From positions 707,501 to 771,500 of the forward strand of contig NZ_CP009170.1 in the NCBI RefSeq assembly GCF_000763575.1: a stretch of 64,000 nucleotides of DNA, in the 5' to 3' direction. Positions 1 to 9,419 of the stretch are shown here, in pieces. A program made the position numbers and the translations under genes. Position 1 is the first letter of the stretch. Every line of letters starts with the position of its first letter. The notes under the pieces are model-generated. The model was not told where the DNA came from and ran no database searches. It saw nothing but the letters and a program-made list of their open reading frames with translations. This DNA comes from Thermoanaerobacter kivui. GTDB taxonomy: Bacteria > Bacillota > Thermoanaerobacteria > Thermoanaerobacterales > Thermoanaerobacteraceae.

Positions 1-486
1 AAACAGATGATGGAACAATACGAAAGGTACAACTGTTCTATTATTGGGGTACAAGAAGTGCCGTATGAGGATGTAGATAAATATGGTATTGTTGATTCTA
101 CACCTATTGAGGACAGATTGTACAAGGTGAATAATCTCGTAGAAAAGCCTAAAAAAGAAGAAGCTCCGTCAAATATAGCTATTCTGGGAAGATATATAAT
201 AACGCCAAGAATATTTGAAATATTAGAAATCACGCCACCAGGAGCAGGTGGGGAGATACAGCTTACAGATGCGTTAAAAACTCTTTTAAATTATGAAGCA
301 ATTTACGCCTATAATTTTATTGGCAAGAGATATGATGTGGGAGATAAATTAGGTTACCTTATGGCAACTGTTGAGTATGCTCTGAAAAGAGAGGACTTAA
401 GGGAACCTTTTAAGAGGTATTTATTAGACGTTACGAGAAGCTTAGATCCTGTGATGGATGAAGCTGCAGTTACAATTACACAATAA
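1..486 (+). CDS. galU: UTP--glucose-1-phosphate uridylyltransferase, C-terminal part
   Basis: This is the 3' end of a GalU-type nucleotidyltransferase that makes UDP-glucose from UTP and glucose 1-phosphate for exopolysaccharide. The frame is open from the first base, so the N-terminal nucleotide-binding half lies outside the window. Visible family features are the VEKPKKEEAPSN segment, the GRYIITPRIFEIL stretch and the GGEIQLTDAL motif of the substrate pocket, followed by the usual helical tail with KRYDVGDKLGY. It ends 24 bases before a Wzz-type gene on the same strand, so it is probably the first visible gene of a capsule or exopolysaccharide operon. The family assignment is confident; the precise sugar nucleotide is inferred. 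Confidence 0.93.
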   Translation, partial: KQMMEQYERYNCSIIGVQEVPYEDVDKYGIVDSTPIEDRLYKVNNLVEKPKKEEAPSNIAILGRYIITPRIFEILEITPPGAGGEIQLTDALKTLLNYEAIYAYNFIGKRYDVGDKLGYLMATVEYALKREDLREPFKRYLLDVTRSLDPVMDEAAVTITQ

Positions 487-510
487 GTTTAAAGCGAAAG
501 GAGAATAAAA

Positions 511-1458
511 TTGGAGGAAGAAATTTCATTAAGAGAACTTATTGAGGTAATTTTAAAATATAAAAAAACAATCATTATTGTAACTCTTGCTGCAACTTTA
601 GTAGCAGCAGTGCTTAGTTTTTTCATAATAAAACCCACCTATGAAGCTACTACAACTTTGTCTGTTACTGATGTAACACCTGAAACAGGTTTTTTTGGTT
701 CGAATACCACGGTTATTCTTCCGGGGAAAGATTCAGATCTGCCGGCAGTACAAAGTGACAGCATAGAAAAAGATTTATCTTTGTTGCTGTCTTCACTTTT
801 GAAATATCCTGATATGTCAGTGGAGGCATTTAAAGAAGAGGTTACTAATCCTATTGTTCTTATGAATACTGTAAAACAATTAGGATTAGATCCTCAAAAG
901 TACACAGTAGAAAATTTAAAAAAGCAAATTTCAGTTTCTGTTGTTAATAATACAAATCTTATAACAGTAACTGTAAAGGAAAATGATCCAAAGCTTGCGG
1001 CAAAAATTGCAGATACAATAGCCCAAAATTTTCGGACTTATATCATTGAGAGGAATAACAGGCAGACAGATAAATTAATCGAAACTTTGAACAAACTTAT
1101 AACTCTCCAAAATGATAAAATAAAAGAGGCAACAGCGGAACTTAATAAAGTTCAAACAAATTCTCAAGACAAGCTTTTAATTGAGCAGAAACAAAAACAG
1201 TTGGATTTACTAAAAAGCACACGAGATATAATGTTAGAAAAATATAATATACTGGAATTGGTTAAAGAATCAGACCTTGGCAAACAGAGTATTCTTATAA
1301 CTAGCAAAGCGTTAGTGCCGGATAAACCAGTAGCTCCTAAAAAGTTGTTGAATATAATTATAGCATTTATGTTGGGACTTATGGTCAGTATTTTTATAGT
1401 GTTTTTTATGGAATATTGGAAAAATACTGACCCTAAAAGAACTACTGTAAAAGCTTAG
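511..1458 (+). CDS. Wzz/YveK-type polysaccharide co-polymerase
   Basis: The 315-residue protein has the Wzz layout: a cytoplasmic N-terminus, a first membrane segment around residues 19-38 (IIIVTLAATLVAAVLSFFII), a long extracytoplasmic helical region with coiled-coil character at about 185-240, and a second membrane segment near 280-300 after a PDKPVAPKK motif. Such proteins set chain length and, in Firmicutes, activate a separate BY-kinase, here encoded two genes downstream. The start is TTG, chosen because AAAGGAG lies 8-9 bases upstream. The intact paralogue here may compensate for the broken second Wzz gene that follows. Polymer identity cannot be read from the sequence. Confidence 0.85.
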   Translation: MEEEISLRELIEVILKYKKTIIIVTLAATLVAAVLSFFIIKPTYEATTTLSVTDVTPETGFFGSNTTVILPGKDSDLPAVQSDSIEKDLSLLLSSLLKYPDMSVEAFKEEVTNPIVLMNTVKQLGLDPQKYTVENLKKQISVSVVNNTNLITVTVKENDPKLAAKIADTIAQNFRTYIIERNNRQTDKLIETLNKLITLQNDKIKEATAELNKVQTNSQDKLLIEQKQKQLDLLKSTRDIMLEKYNILELVKESDLGKQSILITSKALVPDKPVAPKKLLNIIIAFMLGLMVSIFIVFFMEYWKNTDPKRTTVKA

Positions 1459-1483
1459 GAGAAAAGAGGAAAGGGGTTTAAAA

Positions 1484-2232
1484 ATGGCAGAAGAGGAACT
1501 TGAATTGCGAGAAATTTTTCTTATTACGAGAAAAAGAGCAAAAATGATAGTAAGTATAACTCTTTTATCGATTATAATGAGTGGGATATTTTCATATTTC
1601 ATTGCTACTCCTGTGTATAAAGCGAGTACTTCTTTGATAGTCAGCAGAACACAAAGTTCCGCGCTTAACAATAGTCAGATACAAGTTCAAGATATACAAA
1701 CTAGTAGGATGCTAGCTGCCACTTATAGTGAATTTGTTAAAAGCAGGAGGGTTTTGCAGCCAGTAATTGAGAGACTGAGCAACTTTGGACAAGGCGGATA
1801 CTGGATTAGCCCTGAGTTTTGCAGCCAGTAATTGAGAGACTGAGACTACCTCTAACTGTTGACCAATTAAAAAATAGTGTAGATGTAGCAGCTAAAGGTA
1901 ACACAGAGATTATTGAGATAAGCGTAAAAAATAGTGACCCTCGTAAAGCAGCAGAAATAGCAAATGCGATTGCGGATTCATTTGTGGAAAACATTGTAAA
2001 AATAATGAACATTGATAATGTGCAAGTAATTGATAAAGCTATTCCACCAACCTCTAAAATTAGTCCTAAAACAAGTTTGAATATTGCGGTAGCTGCTATT
2101 TTAGGCTTTATGATAAGCGTCTTTATTGTATTTTTATTGGAATATATGGATAGAACTATAAAAAGCCCAGAAGATATAAAGAAATACTTGGACTTACCTG
2201 TATTAGGTGTCATTCCCGAAATAAAAAATTAA
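1484..2232 (+). pseudogene. Second Wzz/YveK-type co-polymerase, broken by a 65-bp insertion-duplication
   Basis: The N-terminal part (115 codons from ATG at 1484) has a Wzz start with a membrane segment at residues 20-40. Its frame ends at a stop at 1829-1831, and the rest (RLPLTVDQLKNSVDVAAKG onward, with a PPTSKISPKTS motif and second membrane segment) continues in another frame to 2232. The break is a 65-bp insertion: a 29-bp sequence appears at 1751-1779 and again at 1816-1844, separated by 36 bp of unrelated sequence. Removing 65 bp rejoins the frame as ERL-RLPLT, the expected family sequence. The gene sits directly before its presumed kinase partner. A truncated N-terminal membrane protein could still be made, but function as a co-polymerase is unlikely. 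Confidence 0.85.
1751..1844. repeat. 29-bp direct repeat flanking 36 bp inside the second wzz gene
   Basis: Two exact 29-bp copies begin with GTTTTGCAGCCAGTAATTGA at 1751 and 1816, a period of 65 bp. Because 65 is not a multiple of three, the insertion moves the downstream reading frame. The 36 bp between the copies are not a third copy, so this is not simple slippage of a short repeat. Precise recombination between the copies would restore the gene. Confidence 0.9.
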
Positions 2233-2256
2233 ATTTAGGTGAGGATGTGAAAATGA

Positions 2257-2967
2257 ATGGTAGCAGCAAGAAATCTAATTGTAGCAGATCCAAAATCGCC
2301 TTTTGCTGAGGCTTTTCGTGCTTTAAGAACTAATTTGCAATTTACAAGTGTAGATAAAAAAGTTAAAAGTATATTAATTACCAGTTCACTACCTAATGAG
2401 GGAAAGAGTACTGTTGTTAAAAACTTAGCTTATTCTGTAGCTTTGACAGGAAGTAAAGTTATTGTAATAGATGCAGATTTAAGGAATCCCACAGTTCATA
2501 AACTTTTATATTTGCCTAATAGTAGAGGCTTAACAAATTTATTGATAGATGAAGGGGACTATGAGGCTTATTTAAATATAGATAACAGCTACAGTAATTT
2601 ACATATATTAACTTCCGGACCGATTCCACCTAATCCAGCAGAGTTATTGGGTTCGAATAAAATGAAAAAATTATTAAGTAATATTCAAAAAGATTACGAC
2701 TATGTATTTATAGATAGTCCTCCTGTTGTAACTGTTACAGATGCAGTAGTATTAGCGCCAGTGGTTGACGGAATAATACTTGTTATACAAGCTGGGAAAA
2801 CAGAAATTGAAGCAGTCAGCCGAGCAAAAGAAATTTTAGAAAGTGTAAAAGCTAATATTCTTGGGGTTGTACTAAATAGAGTAAAAGAAAGCCATAAAGG
2901 ATACTACTATTACTATTATTATTATGATGATAATAACCCACAACATAAGAAAAGAAGGAAAAGATAA
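2257..2967 (+). CDS. Bacterial tyrosine kinase (BY-kinase) of CpsD/YwqD type
   Basis: This cytoplasmic kinase of 236 residues carries the BY-kinase motifs: Walker A at about residues 44-55 (SSLPNEGKSTVV), Walker A' near 75-82 (VIVIDADLR), Walker B near 150-157 (VFIDSPP), and a C-terminal tail with eight consecutive tyrosines followed by DDNN. The tyrosine cluster is the autophosphorylation site in this family. In Firmicutes the kinase is separate from its membrane activator, which here would be the intact Wzz protein. The start is ATG 2257, preceded by AGGTGAGG; an ATG four bases upstream is out of frame. It overlaps the following phosphatase gene by one base (TAATG), so the two are translationally coupled. 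Confidence 0.93.
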   Translation: MVAARNLIVADPKSPFAEAFRALRTNLQFTSVDKKVKSILITSSLPNEGKSTVVKNLAYSVALTGSKVIVIDADLRNPTVHKLLYLPNSRGLTNLLIDEGDYEAYLNIDNSYSNLHILTSGPIPPNPAELLGSNKMKKLLSNIQKDYDYVFIDSPPVVTVTDAVVLAPVVDGIILVIQAGKTEIEAVSRAKEILESVKANILGVVLNRVKESHKGYYYYYYYYDDNNPQHKKRRKR

Positions 2968-3746
2968 TGGTGGATATACATTGTCATATATTACCTAACC
3001 TTGATGATGGTGCTGAGTCCTTGGACATTTCGAAGGAAATGGCACTTATTGCAGTACAAGATGGTATAAAGTCAATTGTAGCGACACCTCATTATATAGA
3101 ATATGAGCATGAAATATCAAAAGAGAGTATTTTAAATACTTGTCAGCAGGTAAATGAGTTTTTAATTCAAAATTGCATAGATTTAAAGATAATTCCAGGG
3201 TGTGAAGCTTTTGTTTCTCCTACATTAGTGGAAAGTTATAAAAAAGGGGAAGTTATGTCAATAAATGATATGGGTAAATATATTTTGATAGAATTACCAG
3301 TAGCTAGTTATCCGGAATACATAGAGGATGTAATATTTGACTTTAAGGTGATAGGAGTTACTCCTATTATAGCTCACATAGAAAGATATTCATATGTTAA
3401 AGGAGATTTTGATATAATATACAGGTTAATTAACGAAGGAGCGCTTATGCAAATTAATTCTACAAGCATTACAGGCTTGTTTGGAGATGAGATAAGGTAT
3501 AAGTCATTAGAGCTTATAAAACACAATATGGTGCATTTTATAGCTTCTGATGCTCATACAACAAGGGGAAGAGCGCCTAAGATATCAAAAGCTTTAGAGA
3601 CTTTAAAAAAAGAAGGAATTGAAGATGCCTACATAGACTATTTGATTAGTAACAGTCAAAAAGTGATTAATGGCGAAGATATTGAAGTGATAGAACCAAT
3701 AAAAAAGAAACTAAGTTGGTTTCACAAAATAAAGAGACGCTTCTAG
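2967..3746 (+). CDS. PHP-domain protein-tyrosine phosphatase of CpsB/YwqE type
   Basis: The 259-residue protein starts with MVDIHCHILPNLDDGA, the HxH metal site of PHP phosphatases, and continues with ATPHYIEYEHE, IIPGCEAFV, IELPVASYPEY, PIIAHIERYSYV and FIASDAHTTRGR, which supply the remaining metal ligands. It would remove phosphate from the tyrosine tail of the upstream BY-kinase and so set the phosphorylation cycle that controls exopolysaccharide export. The stop-start overlap with the kinase supports joint expression. The last codons lie inside a perfect hairpin that also serves as terminator. Length and motif order are normal for the family. Confidence 0.93.
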   Translation: MVDIHCHILPNLDDGAESLDISKEMALIAVQDGIKSIVATPHYIEYEHEISKESILNTCQQVNEFLIQNCIDLKIIPGCEAFVSPTLVESYKKGEVMSINDMGKYILIELPVASYPEYIEDVIFDFKVIGVTPIIAHIERYSYVKGDFDIIYRLINEGALMQINSTSITGLFGDEIRYKSLELIKHNMVHFIASDAHTTRGRAPKISKALETLKKEGIEDAYIDYLISNSQKVINGEDIEVIEPIKKKLSWFHKIKRRF

Positions 3747-3768
3747 CTGCGTCTCTTTATTTTGTGAA
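3721..3768. terminator. Bidirectional terminator with 20-bp perfect arms
   Basis: Bases 3721-3740 and 3749-3768 are exact reverse complements around an 8-base loop. The A/T-rich outer arms supply a U tract for transcripts from both sides. The hairpin covers the last codons of both convergent genes, so the coding ends and the terminator share sequence. Confidence 0.88.
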
Positions 3769-4668
3769 TTCTTGAAGCACCTCGTTTAATTTTTCTATAT
3801 CTGGTTTCCAATAACTTATTCCATTTAAATCATAAAAGTCTCCTGGCACTGTGAATTTTTCTATCGAATCTGGTGATACGTCTTTAACGAAGTATATTAA
3901 GGCAAGTATTTGCTCATAATTGAGATTAGTGCACAACTTTCCTTTAAAAGTATTGTATAAATTTATATAAGTAGAAACATCTTTTGCTTTACTTTTAAGC
4001 TGGCTAGCAAAGGCAATTATAAACTTTTGTTGCCTTTTAACTCTGTTTATATCTCCCATGGGGTCATATCTCCATCTTACATACTGATAAGCCTTTTGAC
4101 CATCCAAAATTTGGTATCCTTTATCTAGGTTGGCTCCATGGCTATGCATGTTTACTTCTACATCGAGAGGTACACCACCGATTGCGTCTACAATATCTGG
4201 TATTGTCTGCATGTCTATTGAAATGTAATAAGGCACATTGATACCTAAAAAATCACTTATGGTTTTTAAGCTAAGAGCATAACCTTTTTCTCCCATACCG
4301 CCATATACATATGCAGCATTTATTTTGTCTTTATGAAATCCGGGAATATCTACATATGTATCTCGCGGAATAGAAAGAACTTTTACGACTTTACCATTAA
4401 AATCAATTGAAAATATCATTATAGTATCAGTCCTAAAATTTCCTATGGTGTGTACTCTTTCATCATCTTTGTCTAAGCCTAAAAAGGCAATATATATTTT
4501 ACTTTTAGATAGTGCCTGTTCAGAATTGGAAATATTATTTTTGTTATCATTATTAAATACAGATTCTGGATGTTTTGTTATATGGATGTATTTATAATAT
4601 ACAAAAAAGGCACATGAAGCTATAATAGCTACTATTAAAAAGAAAATAGACCATTTTCTTTTTTTCAT
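3757..4668 (-). CDS. LytR-CpsA-Psr (LCP) family glycopolymer transferase
   Basis: This 303-residue protein has an N-terminal membrane anchor at about residues 7-24 and then the LCP domain: AFLGLDKDDE near 62, RTDTIMIFSIDF near 83, ILSIPRDTYVDIPG near 98, and the RVKRQQKFIIAF helix near 213. LCP enzymes transfer lipid-linked glycopolymers onto peptidoglycan outside the membrane. Its position facing the exopolysaccharide genes suggests it attaches that polymer to the wall. It is transcribed towards the capsule genes and ends in the shared terminator. The arginines that bind the pyrophosphate (RTD and IPRD) are present. Confidence 0.9.
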   Translation of the reverse strand: MKKRKWSIFFLIVAIIASCAFFVYYKYIHITKHPESVFNNDNKNNISNSEQALSKSKIYIAFLGLDKDDERVHTIGNFRTDTIMIFSIDFNGKVVKVLSIPRDTYVDIPGFHKDKINAAYVYGGMGEKGYALSLKTISDFLGINVPYYISIDMQTIPDIVDAIGGVPLDVEVNMHSHGANLDKGYQILDGQKAYQYVRWRYDPMGDINRVKRQQKFIIAFASQLKSKAKDVSTYINLYNTFKGKLCTNLNYEQILALIYFVKDVSPDSIEKFTVPGDFYDLNGISYWKPDIEKLNEVLQEFTK

Positions 4669-4798
4669 TTGTTTTCACCCTGTTGCTTGTGTATAAAAAA
4701 TGTAACGTATTAGAATATTTTGTTATGGCACAACTATTATTTTAACTCATTTTATGATAAAAAGTAAATAGTTTTTTACAAAAGAATAATATTTTTTC

Positions 4799-4846
4799 TC
4801 CCGCCAAAAATATATTTAAAATAGAAAGAAAGGCGGGATTTTTTTT
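4799..4846 (+). promoter_or_regulatory. Terminator-like hairpin overlapping the translation start region
   Basis: TCCCGCC at 4799-4805 can pair with GGCGGGA at 4832-4838, and a run of eight T follows at once. The TTG start of the next gene at 4845 lies in the end of that T run. The shape is that of a terminator with a 26-base loop placed immediately before a coding region, so it may attenuate transcription or hide the ribosome site (GAAAGG at 4827-4833, partly in the stem). The alternative is a coincidental terminator remnant. Confidence 0.5.
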
Positions 4847-5894
4847 GAGTAGAAAAGAGATTTCGGCTTTTAAAGTTGCTGCAAGCTATATAGGAACAGT
4901 AGTAGGGGCGGGATTTGCTTCGGGACAAGAAATATTGCAGTTTTTTGCATATCACGGAGTAAAAGGAACTATAGGGCTTGTAATTGCTGTTTTTATGTTT
5001 GTGTTTTATGGGTATATAATTTTACGATTAGGTAACAGGCTTAATGCCTCTTCCTATAAAAAGGTCATCATGAAGGCTGGGGGACCTTTATTTGGAAGAG
5101 TGATAGATTTAGTAGTTACATTTTTTTTGTTTGGAGCACTATCTGCAATGATAGCAGGTTGTGGTGCAATTTTTGAAGAGCAATTTGGGCTTCCTTCTGC
5201 TTTTGGTGGTGTAGTAATGGCAGTATTATCGGTTGTAACAGTATTAACAGGAATTGGAGGAGTTATTTCTGCCATTTCTTTTGTAGTGCCTTTGCTCTTG
5301 CTTGCCATAATCATTGTGGGTATTTTTTCCCTTTTTTATGGACCAGACATTACGGTTATAACAATTGCTGACTTTCCTTTTAAAGCTGCAGTAAAAAATT
5401 TTGCATTGTCGGGAGTACTTTATGCTTCCTATAATCTTTTGATGGCAGTTGCCATTCTTGCTCCTCTTGGACAGAAAACCAACGACAGGTCAAAACTAAG
5501 ATGGGGAGCTATATTAGGAGGAATGGGATTAGGATTAGGTGCGTTTTTGATATTTTTTACAATTCTTATAAATATGCCTACTGCTTCTTTATATGAGATA
5601 CCCATGCTTTATGTTGCTGGTAATATTTCACCGGTTTTGAAATTTGTATACAGTTTTATTTTGATTGCAGAAATATATACTACGGCTGTTGGAAATCTAT
5701 ATGGGTTTGCGGCAAGGTTTACAGAAGTTGGGTCAGTGAAATATAAGATTTTTACTGTTGCCTCGGGGGGAATGGCCCTTATAGCTAGTGGGTTTGGTTT
5801 TGCAAAACTTGTTCATCATTTATATCCTATCGCTGGTTATGGAGGCATTATTATGCTTATTGGCCTTACATATAGAATAATAAATCACAAATAA
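4845..5894 (+). CDS. YkvI-family membrane transporter
   Basis: The 349-residue protein is almost entirely membrane segments, about ten of them, and opens with FKVAASYIGTVVGAGFASGQ, the conserved first helix of the YkvI group in the APC-type amino-acid transporter superfamily. YkvI proteins are uncharacterised; an amino-acid or small-solute transport role follows only from the superfamily. The start is TTG at 4845; it is the only in-frame start close to the GAAAGG ribosome site. It stands alone, with a terminator-like hairpin over its start region. Internal helix breaks (GxG and P residues) match those of the family's first and sixth helices. Confidence 0.8.
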   Translation: MSRKEISAFKVAASYIGTVVGAGFASGQEILQFFAYHGVKGTIGLVIAVFMFVFYGYIILRLGNRLNASSYKKVIMKAGGPLFGRVIDLVVTFFLFGALSAMIAGCGAIFEEQFGLPSAFGGVVMAVLSVVTVLTGIGGVISAISFVVPLLLLAIIIVGIFSLFYGPDITVITIADFPFKAAVKNFALSGVLYASYNLLMAVAILAPLGQKTNDRSKLRWGAILGGMGLGLGAFLIFFTILINMPTASLYEIPMLYVAGNISPVLKFVYSFILIAEIYTTAVGNLYGFAARFTEVGSVKYKIFTVASGGMALIASGFGFAKLVHHLYPIAGYGGIIMLIGLTYRIINHK

Positions 5895-6000
5895 TTTCAA
5901 TTTTTGAGGTATAGCTAATTTTTTATCTATAGAATGTCGAAAAATGTAGATGAGTATGTTAAAATATTTAATAGGACTAATGTTGGACGGAGGTGTAATA

Positions 6001-6660
6001 TTGGGAAACAAATATTTGTACGATAAAAAAACTGTATGCCCAGTATGTAAAAAAGAGTTTACATATACCAAAGTAAGATCTTCGCAATTGAAGGTGGAAG
6101 AAAGAGAAAGAGATTTTTATACTAAATATAAAGATGGCATTAATCCTTTCTTTTATGAAGTTATTGTATGCCCAAATTGTGGATATGCTGCTTTGGAATC
6201 TGAATTTGACAGAATAACTAATGACAAAAAGGAAAAAATCTTATCACTGGTAACGGCTAAGTGGGTTAAAAGAGAATTTTCTGGTGAAAGAACACCTCAA
6301 AAAGCGTTAGAAGCCTATTTATTGGCTTTATATTGTTCCCAGATAAAAGAAGATAAGCCCATAGTTTTTTCGAAGACTTGTCTTAGAATTGCTTGGATAT
6401 ATAGGATTTTAAATGATAAGGCAAATGAAGAAAAATATTTGAAATATGCATTGGATTCTTATATAAAAGCCTATAGTGGTTCAGATATATATGAAGAAGA
6501 AGTACTTCTCATATATATGATAGCAGAACTTAATAGAATGTTAGGCAACAGGGAAGAGGCATTAAAATGGTATAATAAAGTGATAAATCATCCTGATAGG
6601 TCTCGACATAATTTAATAGTCAATCTTGCAAGAGATGGATGGCAAAGTTTAAAAGAATGA
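6001..6660 (+). CDS. DUF2225 zinc-ribbon and TPR-like protein
   Basis: The protein of 219 residues starts with a four-cysteine zinc ribbon (CPVCKKEF near residue 12 and CPNCGYAALESEF near 57), followed by helical repeats resembling TPRs (KALEAYLLALYCS, KYLKYALDSYIKAYSG, EALKWYNKVIN). This matches DUF2225, whose function is unknown. The start was set at TTG 6001 because GGAGGTG stands five bases upstream at 5989-5995; an in-frame ATG at 5950 has no such site. It is followed directly by a terminator that begins in its stop codon. Confidence 0.82.
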   Translation: MGNKYLYDKKTVCPVCKKEFTYTKVRSSQLKVEERERDFYTKYKDGINPFFYEVIVCPNCGYAALESEFDRITNDKKEKILSLVTAKWVKREFSGERTPQKALEAYLLALYCSQIKEDKPIVFSKTCLRIAWIYRILNDKANEEKYLKYALDSYIKAYSGSDIYEEEVLLIYMIAELNRMLGNREEALKWYNKVINHPDRSRHNLIVNLARDGWQSLKE

Positions 6661-6690
6661 GGGCATGTTTTTTAGAATGCCCTCATATTT
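6658..6690 (+). terminator. Rho-independent terminator
   Basis: TGAGGGCAT (6658-6666) pairs with ATGCCCTCA (6677-6685) around a 10-base loop and is followed by TATTTTATT. The stem includes the stop codon of the DUF2225 gene. Confidence 0.85.
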
Positions 6691-6727
6691 TATTAAGAGA
6701 GCAAAAAGTTTAAGAAAGGGGATTGGG

Positions 6728-9403
6728 ATGTCTTACGGTAAGAAGCAAATGCAACAAACAATTTACTACTTTGATAAAACTGACTTTACCGGCTTAAATA
6801 GTCAAGAAGCGCAAAAAAGGTTATTGAAATATGGGCCGAATATATTGGAGGAAGGGCACAAAGTTAGTCCTTTGCAAATATTTTTAAATCAGTTTCAAGA
6901 TTTTATGGTGATGGTTTTATTGGCAGCAACTTTAATTTCTGCTTTGATGGGAGAATTAGCGGATGCTTTGACAATAACGATAATCGTCATTTTAAATGCT
7001 GTATTAGGATTTATCCAAGAATATAGAACAGAGCAGTCTTTGGAAGCTTTAAAAAAACTTGCAGTGCATATTGCAAAAGTTTTGAGGGATGGAGAACAAA
7101 AAGAGATAAAGGCTTCTCAGATTGTAATAGATGATATTATTATATTGGAGGCGGGAGATAAAGTTCCAGCAGATGCTGTTTTGATAGAAAGTCATAATTT
7201 AGAAGTGGATGAATCGATTTTGACTGGTGAGTCAGTCCCTGTCCACAAGGAAGCTGTAAACAATGTAAAAAGAGCGGCAGTAACTAATAGTAATGTAGTT
7301 TATATGGGTACAATTGTTACGAAAGGAAGAGGGAAAGCTATTGTAACTGCTACAGGTATGCAAACAGAAATGGGGAAAATTGCAGGGATGATTAAAGATA
7401 TTGAAGAAGATGAAACGCCATTACAAAAAAGACTTAATAAACTTGGAAAAGTGTTAGTAGCTGGAGCTCTTGCTATATGTGGTATTGTAGTAGTATTAGG
7501 AATAATAAGAGGAGAGTCTTTGTATTATATGTTTTTATCAGGTGTAAGTCTTGCAGTTGCTGCTATTCCTGAGGGACTTCCTGCTGTTGTTACAGTTTCT
7601 TTGGCTATTGGGGTACAAAGGATGCTTAAAAGAAATGCGTTAATAAGAAAATTACCTGCTGTTGAAACTTTGGGATGCACTAATGTAATATGTACGGATA
7701 AGACAGGTACTTTGACAGAGAACAAAATGACTGTGACAAAAGTGTTTTGCGATGAAGAAGTTTTTGAAGTAAAAGGTGATAAAAGTAAAGAATTTACTAA
7801 AATAAAAAATAAAGAGAGAAGTGCCTTTAGAAAAATGTTGGAGATAGGGGCATTGTGCAATAATTCAAAGATTAAGAGGGAGAAGATAAAAATTGGCAAA
7901 GAAGCTTTAGAAGAAGAAAAATACTTAGGAGACCCTACCGAAGCTGCTATACTTTCTTTTTCAATGAAATCAGGACTTTCGCTTGAATTGGTAGAAAATG
8001 TTAAAAGAATAGAGGAAATTCCTTTCGATTCATATAGAAAAAGGATGTCCGTTATTGTGGAGATAAGCGGTGAAAAATATGCCTATGTAAAAGGTGCACC
8101 AGATGTAATGTTGGACCTTTGTACATATAAATATACAGAAGGAAAAGAAGTGCCACTTACTGTTTTTGATAAAAAAAGAATATTAGATATCAATGAAAGT
8201 TTTGGCAGGGAAGCTTTAAGAGTATTGGCCTTTGCTTATAAAAAGCTTCCTCCTAAATTTCCAATGGTTGCGGAGTTTATAGAAAAAGATTTGGTTTTTG
8301 TAGGATTGGAAGGGATGATAGACCCTCCTCGAAGGGAAGTATATGAGGCGATTTTAAAATGCAAGATGGCAGGAATAAAACCTGTTATGATAACAGGTGA
8401 CCACAAGATTACTGCAACTGCTATAGCAAAAGAATTAAAAATATTAGGGGAAAATGATAAAGTAATCACAGGGCAGGATTTAGATAAAATGGGCGATAAG
8501 GACCTTGAGAAAGCTTGTACAAATATTAGTGTTTATGCAAGAGTAACCCCAAGACATAAGCTCAGAATTGTCAGAGCCCTTAGAAACAAAGGTTTTACAG
8601 TAGCTATGACAGGGGATGGTGTAAATGATGCCCCTGCTTTGAAAGAGGCAGATATAGGTATTGCTATGGGAAAAGGAGGAACAGAAGTTGCAAAAGAGGC
8701 TTCCTCTATGATTTTATTAGATGATAATTTTGCTACTATTGTGGCAGCTGTTGAAGAGGGAAGAATAATTTATGACAATATACGAAAGTTTATACGATTT
8801 TTGCTTTCTTGTAATTTTGGAGAAGTTTTGACTATGTTTTTTGCAGCTTTAATGGCCTTAAAATTGCCTCTTGCTCCAATTCAAATATTAATGGTCAATC
8901 TTGTTACTGATGGGTTACCAGCTTTAGCTTTGGGGATGGATCCTCCTGAAAAAGATATAATGATGATGAAACCAAGAGAGGCTAAAGAAAGTGTGTTTTC
9001 AAGAGGATTGGGTATAAGAATCATTATAGTGGGCTTTTTGATGGCAATGAGTACTCTTGGGTCATATGTATTTGCGTTAAGCTATGGGACATTAGAAAGA
9101 GCTAGAACTATAGCTTTTGCTACATTAGTGATGGTAGAGCTGATACACGCCTTTGAATGCAGGTCAGAAAGAAATTTAATTTTTGAGATAGGGATTTTTA
9201 CTAATCCTTACTTGGTGTTAGCAGTTTTAACATCATTTTTGCTTTTCTTAGCTACAATATATGTTCCACCTTTAAGTGTTGTGTTTAGGACAACAGTGCT
9301 TACTGGCTATGATTGGCTGGTGGTGGTGTTTTTCTCTTCAATAGAATTTGTATTTAACAATCTTTATACTGCTTATATAGTACCATTAACTAAGGCGAAG
9401 TGA
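6728..9403 (+). CDS. P-type ATPase, PMR1/SERCA-like calcium exporter
   Basis: The protein is an 891-residue P2-type cation pump. In order it has a cation-ATPase N domain, membrane pair M1-M2 near residues 60-110, the TGE loop ([12 protein letters not shown] near 180), M4 with PEGLP near 288, the phosphorylation site [11 protein letters not shown] near 328, KGAPDVM in the nucleotide domain, [10 protein letters not shown] near 630, and M6 with [23 protein letters not shown] in M4 and NxxTDG in M6 are the calcium-site pattern of PMR1/SERCA pumps. The start was set at ATG 6728, preceded by AAGAAAGGGG; an upstream in-frame ATG at 6665 lies inside the preceding terminator. It ends at a perfect hairpin. 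Calcium rather than another divalent cation is inferred from motifs. Confidence 0.92.
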   Translation: MSYGKKQMQQTIYYFDKTDFTGLNSQEAQKRLLKYGPNILEEGHKVSPLQIFLNQFQDFMVMVLLAATLISALMGELADALTITIIVILNAVLGFIQEYRTEQSLEALKKLAVHIAKVLRDGEQKEIKASQIVIDDIIILEAGDKVPADAVLIESHNLEVDESILTGESVPVHKEAVNNVKRAAVTNSNVVYMGTIVTKGRGKAIVTATGMQTEMGKIAGMIKDIEEDETPLQKRLNKLGKVLVAGALAICGIVVVLGIIRGESLYYMFLSGVSLAVAAIPEGLPAVVTVSLAIGVQRMLKRNALIRKLPAVETLGCTNVICTDKTGTLTENKMTVTKVFCDEEVFEVKGDKSKEFTKIKNKERSAFRKMLEIGALCNNSKIKREKIKIGKEALEEEKYLGDPTEAAILSFSMKSGLSLELVENVKRIEEIPFDSYRKRMSVIVEISGEKYAYVKGAPDVMLDLCTYKYTEGKEVPLTVFDKKRILDINESFGREALRVLAFAYKKLPPKFPMVAEFIEKDLVFVGLEGMIDPPRREVYEAILKCKMAGIKPVMITGDHKITATAIAKELKILGENDKVITGQDLDKMGDKDLEKACTNISVYARVTPRHKLRIVRALRNKGFTVAMTGDGVNDAPALKEADIGIAMGKGGTEVAKEASSMILLDDNFATIVAAVEEGRIIYDNIRKFIRFLLSCNFGEVLTMFFAALMALKLPLAPIQILMVNLVTDGLPALALGMDPPEKDIMMMKPREAKESVFSRGLGIRIIIVGFLMAMSTLGSYVFALSYGTLERARTIAFATLVMVELIHAFECRSERNLIFEIGIFTNPYLVLAVLTSFLLFLATIYVPPLSVVFRTTVLTGYDWLVVVFFSSIEFVFNNLYTAYIVPLTKAK

Positions 9404-9419
9404 AGTCACTTCGCCTTAG
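9390..9419. terminator. Bidirectional terminator between the P-ATPase and the next gene
   Basis: CTAAGGCGAAGTGA (9390-9403) and TCACTTCGCCTTAG (9406-9419) are exact reverse complements with a two-base centre. The hairpin covers the coding ends of both convergent genes. Confidence 0.8.

Noticed and set aside
1312-1671. Minus-strand open frame of 119 codons across the two wzz genes
   Set aside because: It lies opposite clear Wzz coding sequence and has no ribosome site; it is a shadow frame.
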